Source of the DNA: Burkholderiales bacterium
GTDB taxonomy: Bacteria; Pseudomonadota; Gammaproteobacteria; Burkholderiales; Burkholderiaceae
DNA: 8,900 bases
Direction: 5' to 3'
Assembly (NCBI GenBank): GCA_947447845.1
Contig: CANFNO010000077.1
Span: 1-8,900 of the forward strand
The notes beneath the pieces are model-generated. The model was not told where the DNA came from. It saw nothing but the letters and a program-made list of their open reading frames with translations, and did not search any database. Each line of letters starts with the position of its first letter. Within the stretch, counting starts at the first letter, position 1. Below, piece by piece: positions 1-5,731 of the stretch. The position numbers and the translations under genes are program-made.

Positions 1-113
1 TATGGCGTTGACGAGCAGGTGTTTCTGCCGTCACAGAAGTTGTCGCTTCAAAAACACATTGCCTCTGGAAATCTGCTCCAAAAAGACTGAAGCTGGTAGC
101 ATGGAAAAAACTA
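1..113. other. Left-edge non-coding stretch upstream of the diguanylate cyclase
   Basis: I see no convincing gene here. The frame of the downstream cyclase is closed by a TGA at 9-11 and has no ATG, GTG or TTG between there and 114. The plus-strand open frame starting at 2 runs through the cyclase out of frame and looks like chance. No clear -35/-10 pair or operator was found. It presumably holds the cyclase promoter and leader, and possibly the end of an off-window region. Confidence 0.4.
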
Positions 114-2024
114 ATGCGTCACACAGTGAGCACCAAAATCAAGATTGCAATCCTGTGGGTATCGTTACTGGCGGCGGCCCTCGTGTCACTTGCCTTTGCC
201 TTCCAGATCAAGAATCGTTTTTACGCAGAAGAACAAGCCCGCTTGACCCAACAGGCAGCGCGCATCGGTTCTTCATATGTCGAGTTTTCCAGCCAAGTCA
301 TTAATCAGGCCGACGCCTTGCTGGTGTCAGTACGTCAGTTCTACAAGCGCTCGGGATCGCTTCTGGAGACCGAGCAATTCATCAATGAACTGGGCTTTGA
401 CAAATCCGTTATAGACAACCTGTATCTGATAGACGAGCAAGGTCGCATCGTCATTTCGCATGATCCGGCCACACAAGGCCGCTCCACCCGGGATCGGGAC
501 TACTTCCAGGCCCTCAGCAGCACAAGTGCCGACAGGCTCTATATATCCTCAGTCGAAAAAGGGCTGGTGACAGGCAAGTTCCATTTCCGTATCGCACGGC
601 GCATCAGCAAACCCGACGGCTCGTTTGGTGGTCTGGTGCTGGCGACCATGCAACCGGACGCCTTCGCCAACTACTTTGAGCGCATCGGGGATAGCAATCT
701 GAGCGTGGTGTCGATGCTGGGCAGCGCGGATCACCGCGTGCGGGCGAGGATTCCCCGCCTGGCAGATGACCAGTGGAATGTGGAAGTTGCCTCTCCGCTG
801 TGGGCACAACTGGGACAACAAACGCAAGGCACTTTTGACACGCGCAGCACCATCGATGGCTTGGAGCGCCAGGGCTTTTACCAGAAGCTCAAGGAGCTGC
901 CTCTGGTGATTGTGGTGGGCTTTGGTGCCGCCGACGTGCAAAAACTGGCCTCCGCACGCCTTGATCTGTTCTTGCGAACGGGCCTCGCAGCACTGATCTT
1001 TGTGCTGATGTTGTCCGTCACCTTGACCATCGTCCTGCTCGACCGCGAGCGCATTGCGCAGTCTCACCTTCAACTCAGCGAGTTGAACAAGCAGGTGCGC
1101 GACCAGGCCATGTTTGACACATTGACCGGGTTGCCCAGTCGCCATAGTTTTTTCGAATTTTTTGCCCGCGACCTGTCGATGGCCAGACGCAACAACCGGT
1201 CTGTCGCGCTGCTATTCCTGGATCTTGACGGTTTCAAAAAGGTCAACGATGCGTTTGGACACGCTTGCGGCGACGAGGTGTTGAAAACGGTGGCCAACCG
1301 CTGGCGTTCTTTGGTACGCGCCACAGATACAGTGGCGCGCCTGGGAGGCGACGAATTCGCCATCATCTTGTCCGACCTGGAGGATCACCACTCACTGCAC
1401 AGCATCGGCGCCAAATTGATCCATGCGCTGAAAGACGATATCGCGCTGGCCGGAGGAAAGTTTGCGCATGTGGGAGTCAGCATCGGCGCGGCCGTCTATC
1501 CGGATAACGCGCTGGAGATGGATACCTTGCTGGCCGTAGCGGACGACGCCATGTATCGCAGCAAACAGGGCGGCAAGAACATGCTGAGTATCTCGGACAC
1601 CGTGGTATCCGACAGCGATAGTGCAACCGCCTGGCTAACGTTTAGCAATACCCATCTGGTGGGTGTGCAAGAGATTGATGATCAACACCGCCAACTGGTG
1701 CAGATGGTTAACCGCATCAACAAGGCCATCGTCAGGAAGTTCGACGTCGCCCTGATCGAGACGGCTTTCCAGGAACTGCTGGATTTCACCCGGCTTCACT
1801 TTGCCACCGAACAGCGATTGATGCTGCAGCATGGCTACACCGATACCACCGCGCACCTGCAAGAGCACAGCCAACTGCTCAATAAACTGGGCGACCTGGC
1901 GACCCAATCCGCGCAAGGCAATGACCTGTTGATACTGCAGACCATCAAAGACTGGCTCATTGGCCACATCCAGCACGCCGACAAACCGCTGGGCGCATTT
2001 CTCGTGGCCCAGGGCATCCGTTAA
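114..2024 (+). CDS. Membrane sensor diguanylate cyclase with Cache-like sensor, GGDEF and C-terminal hemerythrin domain
   Basis: This 636-residue protein should make cyclic di-GMP from two GTP at the inner membrane. Transmembrane helices at about 11-32 and 289-310 enclose a roughly 255-residue periplasmic region that reads like a double-Cache ligand sensor. The GGDEF domain spans about 333-490. Its active-site motif GGDEF is intact at 411-415, and the inhibitory RxxD site is present (R402, D405, nine residues before GGDEF as in PleD), so product feedback is likely. Residues about 512-632 form a bacteriohemerythrin domain in which all seven expected di-iron ligands can be assigned: H525, H562, E566, H581, H585, H618 and D623. 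Such domains bind O2 and can react with NO. The ATG at 114 is the only ordinary start in this frame, preceded by a weak GGAAA. The gene converges with nnrS. The input signals are inferred from domain type. Confidence 0.93.
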   Translation: MRHTVSTKIKIAILWVSLLAAALVSLAFAFQIKNRFYAEEQARLTQQAARIGSSYVEFSSQVINQADALLVSVRQFYKRSGSLLETEQFINELGFDKSVIDNLYLIDEQGRIVISHDPATQGRSTRDRDYFQALSSTSADRLYISSVEKGLVTGKFHFRIARRISKPDGSFGGLVLATMQPDAFANYFERIGDSNLSVVSMLGSADHRVRARIPRLADDQWNVEVASPLWAQLGQQTQGTFDTRSTIDGLERQGFYQKLKELPLVIVVGFGAADVQKLASARLDLFLRTGLAALIFVLMLSVTLTIVLLDRERIAQSHLQLSELNKQVRDQAMFDTLTGLPSRHSFFEFFARDLSMARRNNRSVALLFLDLDGFKKVNDAFGHACGDEVLKTVANRWRSLVRATDTVARLGGDEFAIILSDLEDHHSLHSIGAKLIHALKDDIALAGGKFAHVGVSIGAAVYPDNALEMDTLLAVADDAMYRSKQGGKNMLSISDTVVSDSDSATAWLTFSNTHLVGVQEIDDQHRQLVQMVNRINKAIVRKFDVALIETAFQELLDFTRLHFATEQRLMLQHGYTDTTAHLQEHSQLLNKLGDLATQSAQGNDLLILQTIKDWLIGHIQHADKPLGAFLVAQGIR

Positions 2025-2063
2025 GGCCGCTGCGCCTGCACCCAATGTCCTGTTTCTGACAGG

Positions 2064-3257
2064 CTATCCGGGGTGTCCGTCAGGTCTGGCACGACTCAAA
2101 ATAGTGGAATAGCGCAGGGCATACCAGCCAAATCCGCATGACCACAAAATCGACGCTGCTATCACCGCGTGAAACGTAAATGCGGGTGCCAAAAGTGGAA
2201 CAAATACCCGCACCACCGCCGCGCTGCCAATCAGGGCGTAGCAAACCACTTCGGTGCTGCCTGCACGCAGGGGACGTCCGGTGTGACCGAGTGCGGTGCG
2301 GGTCATCATGCCGATCACCATGCATCCAATCGCACCGGCTGTGAGCGCATGGGTAGCGGCCGAGTTGGGCACCCACGCCATCGCAGCCAGGCTGCGAAGC
2401 AGCAGGTGCACAGGAATCCAGAGGTAGGCCATGTGCAGTACCCAGACCAGGGGCGCGCGCAAGGTCTTCCACGGTTGCCACAGCCACCAGCGCGCCATGT
2501 GCACGAGCGCCGCGGTGGCGGCCAACAGCGCCAGTGCGACGCCCGAGATTTGCAACAGGTCGGACAGCAGAAGTGCCAGCACCAGACCCAGGGCCAGTTT
2601 TTCCAGTTGCGGTTGGCGTGCAGCCTTGGCGCCAGGCACGCCATTGTTGGTGAACATGGGCGTGACGCGCCCCGCCATGACGGCCATGACAAACAGCATC
2701 ACATCCAGCCCCAGACCGATACCTGCCCAACCTGGCACCTGCAGCACGCCCAGCGCACTCAGATGCACGGCCAACTCGGCCAGACCCATCAGCGCCAGCA
2801 GACCGACGAAAAAGTAGTTGCGCGTGTTGCGCGACTTGTAGAAGGGGATGCCCAGCGCAATGGCCGCGCACAGTGGAAAGGCCGTGTTCACCAAGGCCGC
2901 CGCCCAGCCCCAGGGTGTGAGCACCAGAATGCGTCCTGCCACCCAGAGCGCCGCCAGTGCCGCAAGCCATGCGCCTGTTGGAGTAGCCATGCCCGACCAG
3001 TTGCGCCCGGCGGTAAACAAAAAGCCCACCACCACCGCGAGCGCAAAGCCGAACAGCATTTCATGGGCATGCCACAGGGGTCCCTGCAAATAGGCGTGAG
3101 CCAACATGCCTGAGAACTGCAGCGCCCACAGCGCAATCGACAAGGCAGCAAAGGAACTTGCCAGCAGATAGAAGGGCCTGAAGCCCAGTTCCCACAAGGC
3201 AAACTTTGGTTTTTGCGTGGCGCGTGGGGCTTCTGAAATGGTGATGAATGTGGCCAT
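2064..3257 (-). CDS. nnrS: NnrS family membrane protein (nitrosative stress)
   Basis: This is a 397-residue, very hydrophobic protein with about twelve likely membrane helices, the usual size and shape of NnrS. In the family, NnrS is a haem- and copper-containing inner-membrane protein made under NO control that protects against nitrosative stress. Family hallmarks are visible: an RPF segment near residue 27, WHAHEMLFGFA at 62-72 with candidate metal ligands H63 and H65, GRVTPMFTNNGVPG around 196-209, and a conserved late segment from H303 to R328 ending in LGHTGR. The start at 3257 places the family N-terminus correctly, though only a weak GAG precedes it. That fits translation coupled to the small gene ending 13 bases upstream. 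The stop lies 39 bases from the cyclase stop, so the two genes converge. Control by the adjacent NsrR is inferred from the operators at 3461-3517. Confidence 0.92.
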   Translation of the reverse strand: MATFITISEAPRATQKPKFALWELGFRPFYLLASSFAALSIALWALQFSGMLAHAYLQGPLWHAHEMLFGFALAVVVGFLFTAGRNWSGMATPTGAWLAALAALWVAGRILVLTPWGWAAALVNTAFPLCAAIALGIPFYKSRNTRNYFFVGLLALMGLAELAVHLSALGVLQVPGWAGIGLGLDVMLFVMAVMAGRVTPMFTNNGVPGAKAARQPQLEKLALGLVLALLLSDLLQISGVALALLAATAALVHMARWWLWQPWKTLRAPLVWVLHMAYLWIPVHLLLRSLAAMAWVPNSAATHALTAGAIGCMVIGMMTRTALGHTGRPLRAGSTEVVCYALIGSAAVVRVFVPLLAPAFTFHAVIAASILWSCGFGWYALRYSTILSRARPDGHPG

Positions 3258-3270
3258 GGTGTGCGCTCAA

Positions 3271-3444
3271 CTAACCGCCACAACAGCCGCAGCAAGGCGA
3301 CTTTGCAGCAACCGGCTTCTCTGGCTGGTCATCCTGGAGGCGTTGCTCCTGCGATGTCCTGTGCTCCAGCATTTCTTCGTTCAGTGCTTGCTCGGCATCC
3401 AACATTAAAGTGTTGGGTTCGGTGGTTGACAACGCTGCGTTCAT
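3271..3444 (-). CDS. Small Cys-rich-tail protein (57 aa, ends CCGCCGG), co-directional with nnrS
   Basis: I do not recognise a named family. The protein has a polar, acidic, probably helical body (E, Q and D rich, residues about 15-42), a Pro/Lys linker, and a C-terminus CCGCCGG with four cysteines at 51, 52, 54 and 55. It has no signal peptide or membrane helix. A longer reading from a TTG at 3453 is possible. I prefer the ATG at 3444 because an AAGGA ribosome site (complement of 3454-3458) lies nine bases before it, while it would abut the TTG directly. The gene sits 13 bases before nnrS and directly behind the twin NsrR-like operators, so it is probably the first gene of an NO-induced operon. 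Metal binding or thiol chemistry with NO is suggested only by the cysteines. Confidence 0.72.
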   Translation of the reverse strand: MNAALSTTEPNTLMLDAEQALNEEMLEHRTSQEQRLQDDQPEKPVAAKSPCCGCCGG

Positions 3445-3453
3445 GGCATTCAA

Positions 3454-3458
3454 TCCTT
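3454..3458 (-). promoter_or_regulatory. Ribosome binding site deciding the small-protein start
   Basis: On the minus strand this reads AAGGA, nine bases before the ATG at 3444. It touches the TTG at 3453 with no spacing, which argues against that longer start. Part of it (3457-3458) also lies in the outer arm of the 13-base inverted repeat that spans the two operators. Confidence 0.6.
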
Positions 3459-3460
3459 TA

Positions 3461-3483
3461 AAGATTCATTTAATATGAATGTA
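3461..3483. promoter_or_regulatory. Putative NsrR operator 1 (small-protein/nnrS side)
   Basis: This is an 11-1-11 dyad centred on 3472 with the near-palindromic core ATTCATTTAATATGAAT at 3464-3480. From memory of the E. coli NsrR half-site AAGATGCATTT, the left half differs at one of eleven positions and the right half at four. It begins 17 bases before the ATG at 3444, so bound protein should block the small-protein/nnrS transcript. Assignment to NsrR rests on similarity and on the adjacent nsrR gene. Confidence 0.75.
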
Positions 3484-3494
3484 TTGTAATAGAT

Positions 3495-3517
3495 TAAATT
3501 CATTTAAGATGAATCTT
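3495..3517. promoter_or_regulatory. Putative NsrR operator 2 (nsrR side)
   Basis: This second dyad is centred on 3506, 34 bases from the first, with core ATTCATTTAAGATGAAT at 3498-3514. That differs from operator 1 by a single base. Against the E. coli half-site it matches 8/11 on the left and 9/11 on the right. It ends 24 bases before the nsrR ATG and overlaps a possible -10 (TAAGAT, 3505-3510), which suggests NsrR represses its own gene. Confidence 0.75.
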
Positions 3518-3541
3518 TAAAAGACACAACCTTCAAACCCT

Positions 3542-4012
3542 ATGCGACTGACCCAATGGACCGACTACACCTTGCGTGTGCTGATGTACTGCGCGGCCTG
3601 CCAATTGCGCGATCAGTTGGTAACGATTACCGAGATTGCCGATGGCCACGCCATCTCGCGCAGCCATCTGACCAAGATCGTGCACCAGCTTGGCGCCCAG
3701 GGTTTGCTGGAGACGACGCGCGGGCGCGGCGGTGGCATGCGTCTTTCCAGACCAGCCAAAGACATCAACGTGGGCGCTGTCGTGCGCCAGACTGAGACCG
3801 ACTTCGACATGGTGGAGTGTTTCGATGCCAGCAGCAACCAGTGCAGCCTCAGCCAGCGATGCCGACTCAAAGGCGTGCTGCATCAGGCGACCAGCAGCTA
3901 TCTCGCCGTGTTGGATGGCGTGACCCTGGCCGATCTGATTGCGCCTGAAAATGTGACGGTACAAATGCCCAAATCCAAAAAGAGTTTGGCAACGCCCGGT
4001 CTGCCAGCCTGA
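3542..4012 (+). CDS. nsrR: Rrf2-family NO-sensing transcriptional repressor NsrR
   Basis: This 156-residue regulator has the standard NsrR opening (MRLTQWTDYTLRVLMY) and a winged-helix DNA-binding region at about 1-70, including the segment around TEIADGHAISRSHL and a wing RGRGGGMRLSRP. Three cysteines at C93, C101 and C107, in the order ECFD...QC...RCRLK, are the expected iron-sulfur ligands. In NsrR proteins the cluster reacts with NO and DNA binding is lost, releasing genes for NO detoxification. The spacing is CX7CX5C, a little wider between the first two than the CX4C I recall for E. coli. The protein is about 15 residues longer than E. coli NsrR at its C-terminus. No Shine-Dalgarno sequence is visible before the ATG. 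The divergent partner is the small-protein/nnrS pair, and two matching operators lie between them. Confidence 0.93.
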   Translation: MRLTQWTDYTLRVLMYCAACQLRDQLVTITEIADGHAISRSHLTKIVHQLGAQGLLETTRGRGGGMRLSRPAKDINVGAVVRQTETDFDMVECFDASSNQCSLSQRCRLKGVLHQATSSYLAVLDGVTLADLIAPENVTVQMPKSKKSLATPGLPA

Positions 4013-4169
4013 GCTGCGCCATTGCTGGTAGTGGCATGGATTGCGTCAGTGGAGTGGTTAAAGAATTCGAGAGAGGTTTTTGCTTTCGTGGATTGATGTT
4101 CGACGGTGCGCGCACCATTTGCTTGGGGTATAACTGCCAACCACCCTGAACTTTTGAGGAGTACACGCC
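4013..4169. promoter_or_regulatory. Intergenic region with probable cupin-gene promoter
   Basis: This 157-base gap separates nsrR from the cupin gene. A good -10 (TATAAC, 4129-4134) predicts a start near 4141 and a leader of about 29 bases. No standard -35 sits at the right distance; instead a perfect 12-base palindrome, GGTGCGCGCACC (4105-4116), covers that position and might be an operator. No clear terminator for nsrR was found, so read-through into the cupin gene is possible. No NsrR-like repeat is present here. Confidence 0.4.
4156..4161 (+). promoter_or_regulatory. Strong ribosome binding site of the cupin gene
   Basis: GAGGAG lies eight bases before the ATG at 4170. It is the strongest Shine-Dalgarno sequence I noticed in the window and fixes that start. 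Confidence 0.75.
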
Positions 4170-4502
4170 ATGTCCATTCCCCACGCACAATCGGGTCAAG
4201 CCATTCAAGTCGCACCCTTCGGGCCGGAGCTGGGGCAGCAGCGCACGGTCGCGCTCTTCAAATCCACGCAGCTGGAAGTCATGCGCCTGGTGTTACTGGC
4301 CGGCAAGGCCATGCCCGCGCACAAGCTCTCAGGCGAAATCACCATCCAGTGCATCGAAGGCAAACTCGATATCAATGTCAAAGGCGTCAGCACCCTGCTG
4401 CAGGCCGGAGAGTTGATGTTTCTGGTCGGGGCGGTGCCACACAGTGTCACCGCGCTGGTGGACGCATCCGCCTTGGTCACCATTGTTCTGCACAGCGCGT
4501 AA
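4170..4502 (+). CDS. Small single-domain cupin protein
   Basis: This is a 110-residue soluble protein that fits one cupin beta-barrel. The first cupin motif is seen around residues 45-64 (AGKAMPAHKLSGE...IEGK) and the second around 79-93 (AGELMFLVGAVPHSV). Of the usual four metal ligands, H51, E56 and H91 are present, but the second His of the HxH pair is replaced by L53. Metal binding may therefore be altered, or the protein may serve a binding or sensing role rather than an enzymatic one. No substrate can be named. The gene follows nsrR on the same strand after 157 bases and precedes the ACT-domain gene by 53 bases, so it may belong to an operon with the latter. Confidence 0.82.
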   Translation: MSIPHAQSGQAIQVAPFGPELGQQRTVALFKSTQLEVMRLVLLAGKAMPAHKLSGEITIQCIEGKLDINVKGVSTLLQAGELMFLVGAVPHSVTALVDASALVTIVLHSA

Positions 4503-4544
4503 ACAGCTAACAATCTAACTGCCCGGCCACCCAGCCAACCCACC

Positions 4545-4549
4545 GGAGA
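4545..4549 (+). promoter_or_regulatory. Ribosome binding site of the ACT-domain gene
   Basis: GGAGA lies six bases before the ATG at 4556, a good fit that supports this start. No separate promoter was recognised in the 53-base gap after the cupin gene. Confidence 0.65.
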
Positions 4550-4555
4550 AACCCT

Positions 4556-5083
4556 ATGTCCAAGCCCCTGGTCTTTACTTTTGTCGGAGCCGACAAACCT
4601 GGTCTGGTTGAAAAGTTATCGCAAGCCGTGGCTGCCCACGGCGGCAACTGGCTTGAAAGCCGCATGAGTGAACTCGCCGGACAATTCGCCGGGATTGTCA
4701 AAGTTGAAGTCAGCACGGACCAAGCGACGGCGCTGCGATCAGCCCTGCTCGCACTGTGTGAGCCACAGTTTTCCGTTGTGGTGGCCGAGAGCGCAAGTGA
4801 ATCCCATGCGGGAAATTTCCGACAACTGCGTCTGACGATTGTGGGCAATGACCGGCCCGGCATCATGCGCGAGGTCTCACACGCGCTGGCGGCACGCAAC
4901 ATCAGCGTCAGTGAAATGGACACCTCCATCACCAGCGCACCCATGAGTGGCGATCCGCTGTTTGAAGCGGTGGCGCGAATCCAGGTGCCACAAGCCCTGG
5001 ACCTGGATGAACTCAATGCGCAACTCGACACCATTGCCAATGCGCTGACGGTGCATATCGATCTGGAGCAATCGCTGCGCTGA
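4556..5083 (+). CDS. Two-ACT-domain regulatory protein, GcvR-like
   Basis: This 175-residue protein consists of two ACT domains and little else, the layout of GcvR (about 190 residues in E. coli). GcvR represses glycine cleavage genes by binding the activator GcvA. Domain one spans about 4-75 with the ligand-loop motif DKPGLVEKL near 13-21. Domain two spans about 90-170 with the matching NDRPGIMREV near 98-107. No DNA-binding or catalytic domain is present, so it should act through a protein partner or by sensing an amino acid. No gcvA or gcv structural gene is visible in this window, so a link to glycine cleavage is by family only. The gene is followed after five bases by a secreted-protein gene. 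Confidence 0.85.
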   Translation: MSKPLVFTFVGADKPGLVEKLSQAVAAHGGNWLESRMSELAGQFAGIVKVEVSTDQATALRSALLALCEPQFSVVVAESASESHAGNFRQLRLTIVGNDRPGIMREVSHALAARNISVSEMDTSITSAPMSGDPLFEAVARIQVPQALDLDELNAQLDTIANALTVHIDLEQSLR

Positions 5084-5088
5084 CCCGA

Positions 5089-5640
5089 ATGAAAAAATAT
5101 TTTGCCCTGCTCTGCCTTCTGGTTCTGGCGCCGTTTGCTTCGGCCTGGGATCTGTCCGGCGTCAAAACCGTCAGCGCCTTGACCCGCGACCAGCAACTTA
5201 TTCCCCTTGGCACGGTGGAATTCAAGCCACTGGCCAATGGCAGCAGCAGCTTTGTGCTGACCATGGATCACGCCCGTTTCGTTGATCACTTTTTGTCCAT
5301 GAAAGAGTTCAAATGTCTCGAATCGGCCGAGGAGGTGATGTGCCATGTGCCCTACCCCTACAAGAATCCTTCGGTCGTTTCAGAGCAGAACTACGCATGG
5401 CTGGAACACCAGCTGTTGTTTCTGTTCAAGCAGCCGAGGGACTTTGGCGCCAAACTCTGGAACGGTTTGTACTACCGCCTTGAGCGCGACGAGTCTGGCC
5501 TGGTGGGCATCCCGCAGGCAGTGGACCTGAACCTGATCAGCGCCCCGCCAGATGACCTGACCACGCCTCCCTACGGCCCGGCACAACGCGATGACATCGC
5601 TTCGGGCTCGCGCTGGATTTCCCGATTGATGATTCGTTAG
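5089..5640 (+). CDS. Secreted protein of unknown function (183 aa)
   Basis: I do not recognise a family. The N-terminus is a clear Sec signal peptide (MKKYFALLCLLVLAPFASA, probable cleavage after residue 19) without a lipobox, so a periplasmic location is likely. The mature part has two cysteines, C76 and C85, which could form a disulfide. They are followed by an aromatic/proline patch (HVPYPYKNP, 86-94) and a leucine/phenylalanine-rich helix at about 103-113. The ATG lies five bases after the stop of the ACT-domain gene and has no visible ribosome site, pointing to coupled translation. The pairing with a cytoplasmic ACT protein does not suggest an obvious job. Coding is well supported by length, signal peptide and the lack of a competing frame. 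Confidence 0.82.
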   Translation: MKKYFALLCLLVLAPFASAWDLSGVKTVSALTRDQQLIPLGTVEFKPLANGSSSFVLTMDHARFVDHFLSMKEFKCLESAEEVMCHVPYPYKNPSVVSEQNYAWLEHQLLFLFKQPRDFGAKLWNGLYYRLERDESGLVGIPQAVDLNLISAPPDDLTTPPYGPAQRDDIASGSRWISRLMIR

Positions 5641-5654
5641 GCGCCGCTAGTGGC

Positions 5655-5670
5655 TTGGCACGCCACTTGC
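5655..5670 (+). promoter_or_regulatory. Sigma-54 (-24/-12) promoter of the ABC transporter operon
   Basis: TTGGCACG-N4-TTGC matches the RpoN consensus (TTGGCACG-N4-TTGCW) at every specified base except the final W, which is G at 5671. The invariant GG (5657-5658) and GC (5669-5670) are twelve bases apart as required. Transcription would start near 5682, leaving a leader of about 50 bases. It sits in the gap just before the substrate-binding protein gene and points toward it. An RpoN promoter needs an enhancer-binding activator; I did not find a recognisable NtrC-type site upstream. The match also overlaps a small dyad (AGTGGC/GCCACT, 5649-5667), which leaves some room for coincidence. Confidence 0.68.
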
Positions 5671-5731
5671 GGGTTCCCGACTACAATTTTTACTCAATAA
5701 GAGACAACTCCCTCGGGTATCCCGGTCTGCC

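Larger units (their letters stand above)
3457..3521. repeat. Perfect 13-base inverted repeat framing both operators
   Basis: TTTAAAGATTCAT at 3457-3469 is the exact reverse complement of ATGAATCTTTAAA at 3509-3521, so the control region is symmetric about 3489. The outer half of each operator is the better match to the NsrR half-site, and the inner halves are weaker. No promoter could be pinned with confidence. A candidate for nsrR is TTGTAA (3484-3489) with TAAGAT (3505-3510), but its 15-base spacing is short. Confidence 0.8.

Noticed and set aside
2..304. 100-residue plus-strand open frame at the left edge
   Set aside because: It runs across the start of the diguanylate cyclase in another frame, has no domain sense and no ribosome site, and ends inside the cyclase.
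549..1145. 198-residue minus-strand frame inside the cyclase gene
   Set aside because: It is antisense to well-supported sensor-domain coding and has the His/Gln-rich composition typical of shadow frames in GC-rich DNA.
2049..2063. Hairpin CCTGT-TTCTG-ACAGG between the convergent cyclase and nnrS genes, as a terminator
   Set aside because: It has only five base pairs and no T run on either side, so it is too weak to call.
2169..3113. 314-residue plus-strand frame over nnrS
   Set aside because: It is very rich in H, Q, R and G with no hydrophobic core, lies opposite clear NnrS coding, and is a codon-bias shadow.
3445..3453. TTG start for the small Cys-tail protein, adding three residues
   Set aside because: The AAGGA ribosome site abuts the TTG with no spacing but is nine bases from the ATG at 3444.
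5588..5600. GCGAT-GAC-ATCGC dyad upstream of the sigma-54 promoter, as an activator site
   Set aside because: It lies inside the coding end of the secreted-protein gene, is short, and matches no enhancer-binding protein site I know.
5649..5667. Dyad AGTGGC-N7-GCCACT after the secreted-protein gene, as a terminator
   Set aside because: No T run follows, and the segment is better explained as part of the sigma-54 promoter match.
5682..5687. TACAAT as an ordinary sigma-70 -10 for the ABC operon
   Set aside because: The nearest -35-like TTGGCA is 21 bases away, too far, while the -24/-12 match at the same place is nearly exact.
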